The notes under the pieces were generated by a model. The model was not told the DNA's origin. It was given only the letters and a program-made list of their open reading frames with translations, and made no database searches. From Erodium maritimum (lineage: Eukaryota; Streptophyta; Magnoliopsida; Geraniales; Geraniaceae): a stretch of DNA of 64,000 nucleotides. The DNA lies in contig OY997593.1 in assembly GCA_963921825.1 (NCBI GenBank), positions 63,844,039 through 63,908,038 of the forward strand, given 5' to 3'. Below, piece after piece: positions 32,561 to 44,399 of the stretch. How positions within the stretch are numbered: position 1 is the first letter of the stretch; each line of letters starts with the position of its first letter. Both the position numbers and the translations under genes were made by a program.

Positions 32561-33620
32561 GTCGAAGGAGGGAACTTTGTCATCAGAGCTTCCTTGGGCT
32601 GCAAGTAACTCAAAAGTGAAGAAGAAACTAAAGCAGCAAACATTGCGTTTTAATCAACGTCGCCTTAAGTTAAATGACGCTTTTTGGGTTACTTGGGATC
32701 GAAGCCAAATTCAGGTTGTTACTGTGTGTCGGAACAATGTAGGCTTTACCAGAGTTGACCTACAACTCCTGCAAATGCTCTTAAATGGTTCTTGTCCTAG
32801 CGCTTGCTAGTGCAACCTAATAGTAGGATATATGTTGGAAGAGAATTTAAGGCTTGGAGTCAAATTTGTATTATCTTATTATCATTTTCAATTTGGAGAG
32901 AAAGTTGTAAAAGGAAAAAGATAAAACCTTGTACCTCCATTTATGACTATCAATAAAATCAACATATTTCTGCTTCAATTTCTAGCCATTAGTTTCAGTT
33001 TTCGACACACAGAACCGTAAAATGATTAAATCCCAGAAAAATGATAATGTGCGACAATAATTATGAGTTTGGAGTTCAAATGTCGCCAACTATTATTGTT
33101 GATTGGCCCCATATACGGACCTCATTGTCTGTGCAACGAAGCCATAAAAGCAGAGGACCAAAACGTAATTTCCCACACATTCTGCTGTTGCTGTCCCCAC
33201 CCACGTGCCCTTTCTGCGGCTGCCAGCCCCAATCGCTTTCCCAACGGTCACAAATTCTCAGCCGCACGATGCTTCTCAACGTTTCCTCCCCATCCTGTGG
33301 CTGCCATGTGCGTTCCAAAACACTTTATACAGTATATAGATTAATTAGAAAATATACGATCACTGATAAAATCTTGCATATAAATAAATGAAAAATAAAT
33401 ATATTGTGGATAAGAACATTCACCAAAGAAAAATGATATAGAGCCTGTCCACATCCTTCCAGAACAATCCCAGAGGAGCACAAACTCAAACAGTGTGTAT
33501 TTGTTTAATGATTGAGAAAGCAAGACTAATCTAGTTTAAGGGTCACTCCTAGTCTTAAACAAAGGGGTTAATCAAGTTTTTGAGGACAACCCATTTTTTG
33601 TCTGTAAACAACTAGACCTT
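32561..33620. other. Region upstream of the aquaporin
   Basis: It holds decayed gypsy-derived sequence in the first 400 bp, then the aquaporin promoter region. Small open frames at 33041-33391 are not convincing. Confidence 0.3.
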
Positions 33621-33629
33621 TGTTCCTTG

Positions 33630-33636
33630 TATAAAA
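33630..33636 (+). promoter_or_regulatory. TATA box of the PIP1 gene
   Basis: TATAAAA lies 52 bp upstream of the ATG at 33688, giving a short leader of about 25-30 nt, as is common for plant PIP genes. Confidence 0.65.
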
Positions 33637-33687
33637 CCTAGCTTACCTCTGATTTTGCACACAAGTTGATAGTAGAGAGAAATTGGA

Positions 33688-34894
33688 ATGGAGGGGAAGG
33701 AAGAAGATGTTAAGGTTGGAGCTAACAAGTTCTCAGAGAGGCAGCCACTGGGCACATCAGCTCAGACCGACAAGGACTACAAGGAGCCACCACCGGCTCC
33801 TCTGTTCGAGCCCGGTGAGCTCAAGTCATGGTCTTTCTACAGAGCCGGCATTGCCGAGTTCATGGCCACCTTCCTGTTCCTCTACATCACCATCTTGACT
33901 GTCATGGGTGTCAGCACTGCACCCACCAAGTGTGCCACTGTGGGTATTCAGGGGATTGCTTGGGCTTTTGGTGGCATGATCTTTGCCCTTGTCTACTGCA
34001 CCGCTGGTATCTCAGGTAACAACTTCATTTTCATCATAAAGTTTGTATTTTTAACTGAGCACTGAGCAGATGTGTGTGTGTGTGTGTGTTGTTTAGATGT
34101 GAAAATATGAGAAAGTTTGTATTTTTGTGGCTTTGAGCTCTCTAGTTGATATGATTAGCAGTTGTGGTCAGCTGATATGTGTGTGTTGTTGCAACAGGAG
34201 GACACATCAACCCAGCTGTGACCTTCGGGTTGCTTCTGGCAAGGAAGCTTTCCCTGACGAGGGCTGTGTTCTACATGGTGATGCAGTGCCTTGGTGCCAT
34301 CTGTGGGGCGGGTGTGGTGAAGGGCTTTGAGGGCTCCAAGTACGAGATGTTGGGTGGAGGAGCCAACATGGTTGCTCCTGGCTACACCAAGGGTGATGGC
34401 CTTGGTGCTGAGATTGTGGGCACCTTTGTCCTTGTCTACACCGTCTTCTCAGCCACCGATGCCAAGAGAAACGCCAGAGACTCTCATGTCCCTGTATGTA
34501 CTCTGCTTTTCAGTATTTATAAATTGTAACTATGTGTGTGTTTGCGTGTGTGGATTCATTTCTCATGTTGATGAATTGGATGCAGATTTTGGCTCCTCTT
34601 CCTATTGGGTTTGCTGTCTTCTTGGTTCATTTGGCCACCATTCCCATCACTGGAACTGGCATCAACCCAGCAAGGAGTCTTGGAGCTGCCATCATCTTCA
34701 ACAAACAACATGCATGGGATGACCAAGTAAGCTTTACTTTACATTGATGATGGTAATGGCTTTGCTTTACTTGTACTCATCTCTTGTTTCCATTGCAGTG
34801 GATCTTCTGGGTTGGACCCTTCATTGGAGCTGCTCTTGCTGCTGTCTACCACCAGATTGTCATTAGGGCCATTCCTTTCAAGACCAGGTCTTGA
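33688..34894 (+). CDS. PIP1: Plasma-membrane aquaporin, PIP1 type, 286 aa
   Basis: There are four exons, 33688-34015, 34198-34493, 34586-34726 and 34799-34894, with GT-AG introns at the positions conserved in PIP genes. The long N-terminus [20 protein letters not shown] and the C-terminus RAIPFKTRS place it in PIP1 rather than PIP2. The six-helix MIP fold is present. The two pore NPA boxes are GGHINPAV (N114-A116) and GINPARS (N235-A237). Arg238 and His223 (FLVHLATIP) are the selectivity-filter residues of water-specific aquaporins. His206 in RDSHVP of loop D is the conserved pH-gating histidine, and the loop-A Cys (TKCATVG) is also there. PIP1 proteins move water, and in some cases CO2 or H2O2, across the plasma membrane, usually as hetero-tetramers with PIP2. 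It is complete and looks functional. Confidence 0.97.
34071..34089 (+). repeat. (TG)n microsatellite in PIP1 intron 1
   Basis: About nine to ten uninterrupted TG units lie in the first intron, a likely length-polymorphic marker. Confidence 0.9.
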
Positions 34895-35731
34895 AACCCT
34901 CTCACGCCTCCAAGTCATGTCATTAGTTCCTCCACTCCTCTTCAACCTCTTCGACTCCTCGTTTTTGTTCCCCTATTAGTCTTCAATCATATATGCAATC
35001 GTTGTCAAGGAGTTTAGTTTGTGTGTAAATCATGAAAACAACATTCTATGTGTGTTTTGTGCCAGCTTTGAATGAACATTTTTTTTGTTCTCAATTAGAT
35101 TACTCAGAATCCATACCCATCTGCTTCAAAATTAAGCTGTTTCATATATTTGTAAAGATTAAACTAATAGCATGCAGCAGGTGTACAGATAGCGAACCAA
35201 ATTTGTGTTTCAACTTTAAACATATTGCCATTATTGAAAATCAAGTTTCTGATGCCCCCATTCGTTACCAACTACATGAATGTAACCGGGATCCCAACTA
35301 TATTAAGCGGATCAAGCATCCATCTCGACTAATTTGTTTCCAAATACTCTGTACATTACTTTTGCAGCTACCTCCCCCTTCTGCCTCAAAACAGCAGGTG
35401 GAAACAGCAATAACTCAACATTTTGCACCTCTCTTGTGTGAAAAGAGAAAACTTTACAATAGCAGAACAGTCATTGTAGAAACGGAAAAAGGCTGGTTAT
35501 CTCTCAGAGCCAGCTTACCTGCAAAAATCAAGTTTTTAGTTTCAGACTTCATTACCAATTTCCCGGGAAGAAGAAACCATAGTAACACAAATGCCTTTTG
35601 TTGTGAGGAACAAAGAGTAAGGGAGGCCGTGTCTGATTTCTAGACCATGAACAAGAATGACAGAACTAACCTTGAAGCATGAAGAAGAATACGATACCAT
35701 TGCAAGCCTGTTCTGCTTAGGAATTCATCAG
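34895..35731. other. Convergent 3' ends of PIP1 (+) and YODA (-)
   Basis: The two genes point towards each other with 837 bp between stop codons. The stretch must hold both 3' UTRs. A 203-codon open frame on the plus strand here (35032-35643) shows no family resemblance and is taken as chance. Confidence 0.5.
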
Positions 35732-38700
35732 CTAAGTTCCAACTGTACGACCTTGTGCTGGAGTGCTGGGATTGAGGTCCAGAGATGGGTTGAACTTCAT
35801 ATGCTCTCTAAGAACCTGCTGAGACACTCGATCCTCCAACACTGGCTGTCTATCATGGAAATCCCTGGTATCCCCATGGACAGGCCTTCCAAATTGGTCA
35901 TGGGAGGGTTGTTGCATCCTACGGAATAGGTCAGGTTTGAGCTCTTGATAGGGTATACTGCTATTGGTATAAAAACTGTTGTTAGACCTTTTCATCATGC
36001 CTATGCCATCTGGCATATAGTTTGGCTGCTTCATGTGATGAAATGGAATGGCACCATTGCCACCTGTTAAAGGAGTGGATGAGCCAGATGCAGTATGAGG
36101 GGACGGAGACATCATTCCACTCATATGCTGTGGTGATCTAGAATGTAAAAGAGGGCTGCCAGTGGGCGAAACTGGGCATGAAATGTTCCTTGGCACATGG
36201 ACATCACTGGAACCGAAAACATGTAGGGACAAAAAAAAGGAATTATTAACCAGTGAGATGATTGTTAAATACATACATAACACAGTATAAAACAAGATTA
36301 TGCCCGCCCACCCAATACTTATCGGATAGTTTTGCCATCATAAATCAAGTGTTTCCACTGGTTACATGTTTTACATACTAACTTTAATTTTTAGTTTTCT
36401 CACTGACTCATGTCAGTCTGTCAGGTATTTAAAACACTGTATGAATGCCCAATTCATATTTTTCAAGATGGTTAAGAGCCAGAATGGGTCAACTCATCAA
36501 AGAAGGTATAAAGTAATAAACAAATGATATGTGATTGATGTTCATCACTTAGCAACAATGAAATTGCAGCAATAACTAATGCATGTCACATGACATGGAG
36601 AGAGAAAGAGACCTGGATCCTGCAGTGGGTTTTGAAACTCTAGACTGACGGATGGTCACCCCTTCTGATTCCATGCATGAAACTTTTCTTGTATTTCCAA
36701 TGCCCTAGTAGACAACAGTAACCATTGCTTGATGAAGCCCTAGCAATTATGAAAAAATAGAAATATAAAAGAGAACAAGGTAATACCATAGATCTCACTC
36801 CATTTGCGACAGCAATTGGTGGTTCTGATGGATGAACAGCCAGAATAGATCTGTCCACTTGTGCTGCATTTTTAACAAAAGGGTGCTCCAACAGCTGTGC
36901 AGCTGTAGGACGCTGCGATGGGTTTCGTTGCAAGCACAGCCTTACAAAGTCTTTTCCTTCCTCTGACAGGTGATCAGGAATTGCAGGAAGTTCCTTGCTG
37001 TTTCCAATTTTAAACATAGCAGCAACCTTCATGGAAGCATATGGAATGGCAAATTAACACATTAACAATCCACATGGCATGTAGGGGATCTTACTGAGAA
37101 AGAGTCTTAGTTCTATAAGACATAACATCCAATACACAAGATTTAAGAACTTCAGACTTTTCAAGCTTGTATCCAAAATTTACTAACCCCTTCATACTGA
37201 CTCCATGGTGGCTTCGCTGTAGCCATCTCCAACACAGTGCATCCAAGGCTCCATATGTCAACAGCAAGATTAGAACCATTTGAATTTTTTATAACCTGAA
37301 TGATCAAGCCAATTAAACATATTAATACAAAAAAAAAAACATATTGTGTTGTGTGTGAGAGGATAGTATGCTGCAGGGAACTACTTACCTCAGGTGCCAT
37401 CCAGTATGGGCTTCCTTTTAATGACAAGGGGCAAGGCTGCCCAGAAATCTGCATATTAATCCAAGTGCATTAGATTAGAAAAAGAACAATTGGTTGATGG
37501 GTTGATAACATCATCTGTCCCAATTGGAAATTTCCTTCTTGATTTGTAACTCTTCATTCCATATTTCATTGGCTAAAATGAAATAAAGCACCAATTAATT
37601 ACAGTAGTTCTCTCTAATAATCACATTTGTTGGTTTATAATTGTTATTAATGTGTATCAAAATTACAGATGAGACATCTTACATGCTTTGCCATCCCAAA
37701 ATCAGCCAACTTCACACGGCCATTGGGGTCTACTAGCAGGTTCGCTCCCTTGATGTCCCTGGACGGGATTAAATGCAACTATAAGCAAATTTGATGTTTG
37801 AACATAAGAAATGAAAAAGCTAAAACTGATGGATGAAGTTAAAATAGGCAAATAAAACAGTAATAAAAAGACTGACCTATGGATAGTATTTTTAGCATGC
37901 AGGTATGCAAGACCAGACAGAATTTGTTGGGTGTAACTACGAATAGCTAATTCACCAAACTGTCCGTACTCTTGAAGAAGCTTGTGGATAGAACCACCAG
38001 ATACATACTCCAAGTATATGTACAGTTTGTCCTCTACCTATTCAAGGCATACAACACGGGTAAAGCAAAAAATGAAGTTAGAAACAGTCAGAAATTTTAA
38101 TTTGCTGCAGTTATTGAACTTATGATAATAGGGTGACAAATATGGGCAAAATAAGTTATGGGGGGAAACTAGTTGCTAAATTAACTTGAACAATGCCATA
38201 TTCTTTACTGGGCATCAAACTACAAGATCTCATCATGGACAATGAATGTGAAGAGTGGAAAACTTACCGTCTCAGTTCCATAATACTGCACGATATTTGG
38301 ATGTCTTAAGCGACTTAATAGTGCAATTTCCTGTCAGATACATAGCACTAATAAGTACAAGAATTTACCTGAACTCTATTGGGCCATCTGCTTGGGCGCA
38401 GATGTAAGGGAGGGGTTAGGTTGGGAGTTAGATTAGGAATTGCCGATAAAAACAAATGTTGGTTATTAACTATAGAATAACAACTTAAGTGGAAAGCTTA
38501 CCTGTCCAAGCTGCTGTGCACTTTCCTTTGATTTCGCATCATCTGAAAGTAGGAGTACCTCCTTCATAGCGCACATCTCACCGCTTTCCCTGCACAAACA
38601 ACATGTATAGCTCAAGCAGCAATTGGCGAAATAAATGAATTACCCAAGTTTAACTACTATGAATATGTGAATAAAGACATCAGACAGGTGATTTTGAATT

Positions 38701-40255
38701 CAAGAATCACCAGTTCAGTATTTGTCAAGTAACAAAAAATGTGTTGTTTGAACACACATGTACATAGAGCCAGGATCGTGTATTAAACAAGAATCCAATG
38801 GAAATAAGTTAGTGAAACAAAAAGAAAAATAATAACACCCTCTGACCAGACCTGTTAAAGCCTAGATAAACATGTCCAAACGTCCCTCTCCCGAGCAGCC
38901 GCCCCTTCTTCCACCGTGAACCAGGGCTAGGTGGATTTTCCTGCCTACCAGGACTCCGCATGACTGAAGAAGTTGGTGAAGTTGAATATGCAGGGGAGAA
39001 AGGACCAGTATTAGAAATTGTCAAAGGAGGAAGAGGCAACTGGTGGCTTTGTTGTTTCACATCATCGGGCCGACTTGAAGGAGAGTCAGCAGCGGCTCCT
39101 CCAGCTCGTGGATGTAGAGGGGTGACTGCACCACTGTGTATTCTGGAGCTGGGACCAGGACTTGTCATTCTAGGGCTAGGTATCGGAGAGCACTCAGGAC
39201 TACACCTGTTCTGCTGCCAAAACAGCTGTCCAGACATATCGCCTCCTACAGAATTTTGACCAGAGCCTGGACTCGAGCAGTGTCCAGATTCAACTAAATT
39301 CATGTCTGAATGAGTCTTTCCTGCCCAGAAACCAGAATTTATAATTTGATCAGAGCCAAATGCCTTCATTGGACTCCTTGAAGGACTTGACATTAAGCTG
39401 TCTGGAGTACTACAGAAAGCACCACGGTGAGGAATCTGTATATTCTGCATGTGACCGTTCAAAGACCTGTTTTTAGGTGATGTGGAGAAAATCTGATTAT
39501 TCAAAAATAGAGTGGCAGGCTTGACATCCTCTCTTGAGGTCTTCTGCTTGAAAATGGAGAACTGATCCTTATGCATTACACTTCAGCAAAGGAAGAGAGA
39601 AAAGTGTATCAGGGATGGTGGTGAGAGGGTGCGAAAATGAGATGTATCTGCTGTCATAATAACCCAAGAGATCATCAAATTTTGAAATGGCATTAATACA
39701 AACTCACCTGGTAGGACTGTTAGCTGCAGGTTTATTCCCATTTTCACAGTCAGATGCCAGGGGGCTAAGGAGACGTGAATCAGAAGGATCATCACTGTCA
39801 ATGGAACCATCACTCGAAACTGACGCTGTGGCCAAGTCTCCTTCAGCATCTGTAAGACCTGGCCTAGGAGAGACACATCCTGGTCTTGGAAGAGGCAAAT
39901 ATGACAATGACTTAGGGCTTATCCCTGGCTGAGGTGATGCACTAGTTCCAGAGTCAGCACGCCCAATGCCAGCTAGGCGAACCCCAGGAAGTGGTAGCGG
40001 TTGGGCACGAGGCCTTTCAATAAAACTTTGACAACGCGCTACTCGCTTGGAGGGTGACGGTGATCTTGATGGAAGACGAGATATACACCCCCTTTCTGAA
40101 ACAGTATTGTTTCTAGGTGCCCTAAACCCTCCTGATCTACTATTTGACCTTTCTTGCAATGAACTCTTAAGTTTTCTGTGTATTGAATCAAATAAACTCT
40201 CTTTATTTACTTTCTTTTTATCTTCTTTGGATGATGACTTCCCCCACCAAGGCAT
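35732..40255 (-). CDS. YDA: MAPKKK YODA (MEKK-type kinase), 879 aa
   Basis: Eleven coding exons on the minus strand: 40255-39708, 39580-38852, 38589-38502, 38330-38268, 38037-37877, 37758-37683, 37448-37389, 37295-37188, 37026-36787, 36704-36613 and 36206-35732. All introns are GT-AG; the frame closes at 880 codons. The protein starts [20 protein letters not shown], the YODA N-terminus. Its Ser/Pro-rich regulatory region reaches about residue 400. The kinase domain (406-662) has the Gly loop GRGTFGHV (413-420), Lys435 (CAMKEV), HRDIKGAN (529-536), DFG (549-551) and GSPYWMAPE (567-575); all catalytic residues are intact. A Ser/Pro/His-rich C-terminal region follows. YODA phosphorylates MKK4/MKK5 upstream of MPK3/MPK6 and controls stomatal patterning and zygote asymmetry, acting at the cell cortex and cytosol. 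Length matches the Arabidopsis protein closely. Confidence 0.96.
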
Positions 40256-41168
40256 ATCTTTCTATCAACAGTGTACAGATTATGGACAAATTCTATGATA
40301 AAATCTGCCCAAAAATAAATAACCTATCACATGTATTTCAAGTAAACAAATAATCTTGCAGCCATGTCTGTCCACAAAACCTCACTGAAAGAGAACAAAC
40401 AGGCCAACTTCACTCTGTTCAGAATGTGAACCACAAGTCCACAGTACGATAACGGTTCAAGAACCAAGCTGATCAAAGAACCTGAATGAAAGTGTTTCAA
40501 GTATTAGGCATTACGAAGTCTACCCAAAAGAAGATTAAGTAATAAACGAACGAATTACTACATACAAAAAACTTGAAGATATAGGACTACCATGAATAGA
40601 AGATAGGGGAATCATCATATGTTTTTAAGCCATGCTAGAAATAGAACTATTCAAGTTGTATATGAATTCATACTTCCATGTATTATACAAGGCATCTTGA
40701 CATCGGTCTAAATTGAAGAACATCACTTTAGCATCTAGCGTTTCTCCTATCTTTTTCACTTATATAAATACATCAATTATATTCAGAAAACAAAATAGAG
40801 GGGCAAATTCAAACACAGATCTATATGATCAGCTTGTCATCACAACAACAATCAAGCACAAACCAGTATCAGCACAATTTAGACGCCAAAACTCACCAAA
40901 TGGACCAAAATTGTACCCCGAATAGAGAATCGCTTCCGAATTCAGCTGAAATAATAACAACGCAGAGCACACTCAAAACACCATAATTCCCAGAAAATTC
41001 AGGTAATCGGAGTACACAGCTAGTGCTCTAAAACACTTGCCAAACTCAAATACCTTAAAGGCATCATCATCATATGCGAAACCACAGTTCATAAATATCA
41101 AATTCAATCAAAACCGTAACTCAATCCAGCTCAAAACGTGAGTACAAAGAGCCCTCTCAGATACTTAC

Positions 41169-41345
41169 AGGGAAGCTATCCAGCGTGTGTGCACATCCCT
41201 AAACACGAGACTCTCCTCCCGAAAGCCCAGAGAAAAGCGTCGGTTTCGCGCAGAGACGACGGAGAGAAACTGTAAAGGCGCGGAGGAAAGGGACGAATAC
41301 AAGGAGAAGGAACCAAGTTCCAGAGAGAGAGAGACTCGAACAATC
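41169..41345 (-). other. YDA: Non-coding first exon (5' UTR) of YODA
   Basis: On the minus strand a CT-rich leader with a (GA/CT) microsatellite (about 41320-41333) runs to TTCCCT|GTAAGTAT at 41169, a strong donor site. About 0.9 kb of intron separates it from the ATG at 40255. A 5' UTR intron is common in plant MAPKKK genes. The exact transcription start is not known. Confidence 0.6.
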
Positions 41346-42331
41346 TAGAGAGAGAAACTGAAACTTGTCTGGTGCGTTTAATTGCTAAACAAAATATTTG
41401 ACAAAATTATTATTATTCGATTAATTATTGAAAATGGGGTGACCCCTTTTGGACGCATGATGTATGGTAATTATTTCGTACGGTGAAATCGGATCCGTTG
41501 ATTCGATCCTAATGACGTCACTAACCGTGTTTGGGTGGTGATGGAGGATGGATTATGGTGGTACGAACAGCACGTGATTATTGCTATTTATCACTTTTAA
41601 CGCCGACTTATCATTTTCCTTTTATATTTATTATTCCATTATCATTTATCTCATCTTCTTTACGCAATGGGTTTTTATTTTATTTGTTTGCGGGAGATCC
41701 TTTGACTAAGGATTATTTCTGCTTGTACCCAAACTTTTCTAATTTTGTTTGATAGCCCGTTGACTTTTGCTCTTTTGTACTGGAATTCACATCTACAAAG
41801 GGGAGAAGTGAGAACCGATAACTCATCACAAAAATGTGTCAGGGAACAAATGTCAACTTACATGTGAATCTATACGTTTTTATGGAAATGCCAAACAAGC
41901 GTTAGGTACAATTCATTACATAAAAATAAAAATACACATCTAACATAATTATAGTTGTGAATAGAAGGATGAAGATGAAAATAAGATGACAACTAAAATA
42001 AATACAAAAATTGCTAGTAATAGAATTTTTTATTGCTACTAGCCTGATAGTAATTTTGCAATTTGATGTATGAGATATGGACTATTAAATTAACCAAAAC
42101 ATAAAGTGACAATAATGTTATTTATGAATGAGAGTAATAATAAACGTTACTTTTGACAAAAAAATAACAAATACGATCATAATTCATAAGCTTATGACAT
42201 AAAAAAATTATAATAATTAAAGCGTTTTTAATGCAATGCAATAAACTTATATAAATACATAAGCGTAACTCTTGCGTATGTATCATAATTCACAATATTA
42301 GACGACGCCACTTACGCGATCATCTGTAGGA
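41346..42331. other. YODA promoter region and CYP86A 3' flank
   Basis: No gene is seen. The stretch is AT-rich from about 41900 on. It contains the presumed YODA promoter (41346-42000) and the downstream region of the P450 gene. Confidence 0.4.
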
Positions 42332-43930
42332 CTAATTAAAGTTGTTCTCGGTGATATTTTTGGAGGCAGTGATAATTCCCAATATAGGGTTCAAGTTTCT
42401 GGGCTCCACATTGACCTTGAGACCAAACTTCATGAACAACGTTAACGACATCTTTTGCTCCACGCGGTGGCCCTCCACCACCACCAGCCGGTGGCGCAGG
42501 AGGACGGCCGCCGCGATTGACTTCATTTGCAAGTAAGCCAAGTCTTTTCCTAGGCAAATCCTGGGACCCGCATTAAACGCCACGAACCTGTAAGAACTTT
42601 GCGCCTCCATCTTCTTACCGTCTTGGGACAACCATCTCTCCGGCTTGAACTCCAGAGAATCGTTACCCCACAGCGACTTCAGTCGACCCGCCGAGTATAT
42701 CGAGTATGTGATTGAAGATCCCGCCGGGACAAATGTTCCGTCCGGTAGAGTGTCGTCGGCGATCACGTGTTTCGAGTCCTCCGGCACCGATGGGTACAAC
42801 CTTAGTGCCTCCGACAGTGCGGCTTTGAGGTATATCAATCGGTCAACTTCTTCGAAAGCCAACGGGTCGTCCAACCACTTTGACGTGTCTCCGCCACGTG
42901 TCTCCATCAGGACGGTGCATATCTCGGTCAAGATCTTTTCCTCGACCTTGGGGTTTTGACTGACTGACCAGAAGAACCAGCTCAGCGCGACCGATGACGT
43001 GTCTCGTCCAGCTAGGATGAAGTTGAGCGCCACGTGTTGGAGAAACGTGTCCGAGTAGGATTCCTTCTTCTTCATGAACCTGGAGAGCAGGTCGTCGTGG
43101 AGGGCCCCGCCGCCACCTTTCTGCTGAGTCAGCAGCTCGAGCTTACGTGTATCGATGATGTTGGAGAGGTAAGAGTCGATGTGCTGGAGGCTTCGGGTCA
43201 AGTTGACTTCCATCCCGAGGCCGAGCCATTTCTTGAGCTTCCACACGAACTCCGGCAATATGAAACGCTGCAGCGTGGCCTCGGTGGCTCCGTCGAAAGC
43301 CACGGCGAAGGCGTTGACCGGAAGCTCCGGGGAGAGCGTCTCGGGGTCTTTGCCGAAAGCCAAGCCGCAGATGTTATCGAAAGTGAGGCGGAGCATGAGG
43401 TCTTGGAGCTCGACGGGGGTCCCTTGAAGCTGAGCCGAGTGGAGGATGGGGCAGAGCCTGAGCTTGATGGCGCGGCTGACCCAGCGAGCCATGGCCAGGC
43501 GGAGGGTCCGGGTGGTGAATTCGAGGGCGGCGGTCTTGCGCTGGAAGAGCCACGTGTCTCCGTCGGAGTTGAAGATGCCGTCGCCGAGCAGGTCGTGGAA
43601 GACGGACTGCCAGGTGGGGCCCTTGGGGTAGTTGTCGAACCTGAGCTTGAGGATGTGCTCGAGGTTCTTGGGGTCGCACGTGACGGTCACGAGGCCTTGC
43701 TTTCGGGCGAGGAAAGGGATGGCGCAGATGCAGGTCTGGTACGTGCCGCCACACGCACGGAGGTTGTCGGCGATCCAGTCGTGCATGCGGCTCGAGTTCT
43801 GTATGAGCCCGGGGAGGCTGCCCAATAGTGGCCAGACACGTGGTCCCTTCAGCGACCGAGTGATGAATCTGAACCACAGCATGTAAGCTGCCAAGGCGGA
43901 GAAGATGAGCAAGGCCGTCGATGTCTCCAT
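42332..43930 (-). CDS. CYP86A: Cytochrome P450 CYP86A, fatty-acid omega-hydroxylase, 532 aa
   Basis: This is a single-exon gene whose first ATG on the minus strand is 43930-43928 ([10 protein letters not shown]). An N-terminal membrane anchor (about residues 3-20) is followed by the Pro-rich hinge [15 protein letters not shown]. All P450 landmarks are intact: the I-helix AGRDTSS at 307-313, ExxR as EALR, the PERW motif, and the heme loop [15 protein letters not shown] with Cys459. The sequence around the heme loop and the end [18 protein letters not shown] is diagnostic for CYP86A. These ER enzymes hydroxylate the omega carbon of C12-C18 fatty acids, using NADPH-P450 reductase, and feed cutin and suberin synthesis. 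The coding region is very GC-rich compared with its flanks. It is complete and looks functional; which CYP86A subgroup cannot be told. Confidence 0.96.
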   Translation of the reverse strand: METSTALLIFSALAAYMLWFRFITRSLKGPRVWPLLGSLPGLIQNSSRMHDWIADNLRACGGTYQTCICAIPFLARKQGLVTVTCDPKNLEHILKLRFDNYPKGPTWQSVFHDLLGDGIFNSDGDTWLFQRKTAALEFTTRTLRLAMARWVSRAIKLRLCPILHSAQLQGTPVELQDLMLRLTFDNICGLAFGKDPETLSPELPVNAFAVAFDGATEATLQRFILPEFVWKLKKWLGLGMEVNLTRSLQHIDSYLSNIIDTRKLELLTQQKGGGGALHDDLLSRFMKKKESYSDTFLQHVALNFILAGRDTSSVALSWFFWSVSQNPKVEEKILTEICTVLMETRGGDTSKWLDDPLAFEEVDRLIYLKAALSEALRLYPSVPEDSKHVIADDTLPDGTFVPAGSSITYSIYSAGRLKSLWGNDSLEFKPERWLSQDGKKMEAQSSYRFVAFNAGPRICLGKDLAYLQMKSIAAAVLLRHRLVVVEGHRVEQKMSLTLFMKFGLKVNVEPRNLNPILGIITASKNITENNFN

Positions 43931-44055
43931 CTGCCGCTTCTTCAAAAATGCAGATGAGTTATGGTACCAAAACCAAAATGTGAGGTTTTGGTGTGTTGAG
44001 ACTTGAGAGAGAGTCTAATGTAAGTTATGGATGAAAAGAAAGGGAAAATGTAAGT

Positions 44056-44065
44056 TATATATATA
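44056..44065 (-). promoter_or_regulatory. TATA box of the CYP86A gene
   Basis: TATATATATA lies about 125 bp upstream of the ATG on the minus strand, with a purine/pyrimidine-biased leader between. Confidence 0.55.
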
Positions 44066-44399
44066 GCAAAGCAAGGAAAAGGAGAAGGCTGAGAGGAGTG
44101 AGTTAAAAGTGTACTTGGAAACTTCTCTACTTGAGTCTTGACAGAGGGTAGGATCTATTACATTACTTCCCATTTAATGATCAAATAAGGTCATGAAATA
44201 TGGTGAGAGCCATTAATGCCAACATGTGTTGTTGAGGTGTTATTACATGCAAGGAAAAGAAAAATATAGTTGAGAACACACCGACACTAACCGATTGTAT
44301 TTTTCAAAGCTAATTTCTCCCGGAAACAACATATAGGTTGAGTTGAGATGTTAGAGTTATGGTAATTCTATTATTTATTTGTATTTAAAGTAAAGAGAA

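Noticed and set aside
35032-35643. 203-codon open frame on the plus strand
   Set aside because: It lies between the convergent ends of PIP1 and YODA, has no domain, shows composition like non-coding DNA, and would overlap both 3' UTRs.
43034-43828. 264-codon open frame antisense to CYP86A
   Set aside because: It is a shadow of the GC-rich P450 coding strand; the P450 frame has all expected motifs and the antisense frame has none.
43931-43945. Five-codon extension of the CYP86A frame
   Set aside because: The codon at the start of the extension is TTG; the first ATG (43930) gives the usual CYP86A N-terminus.
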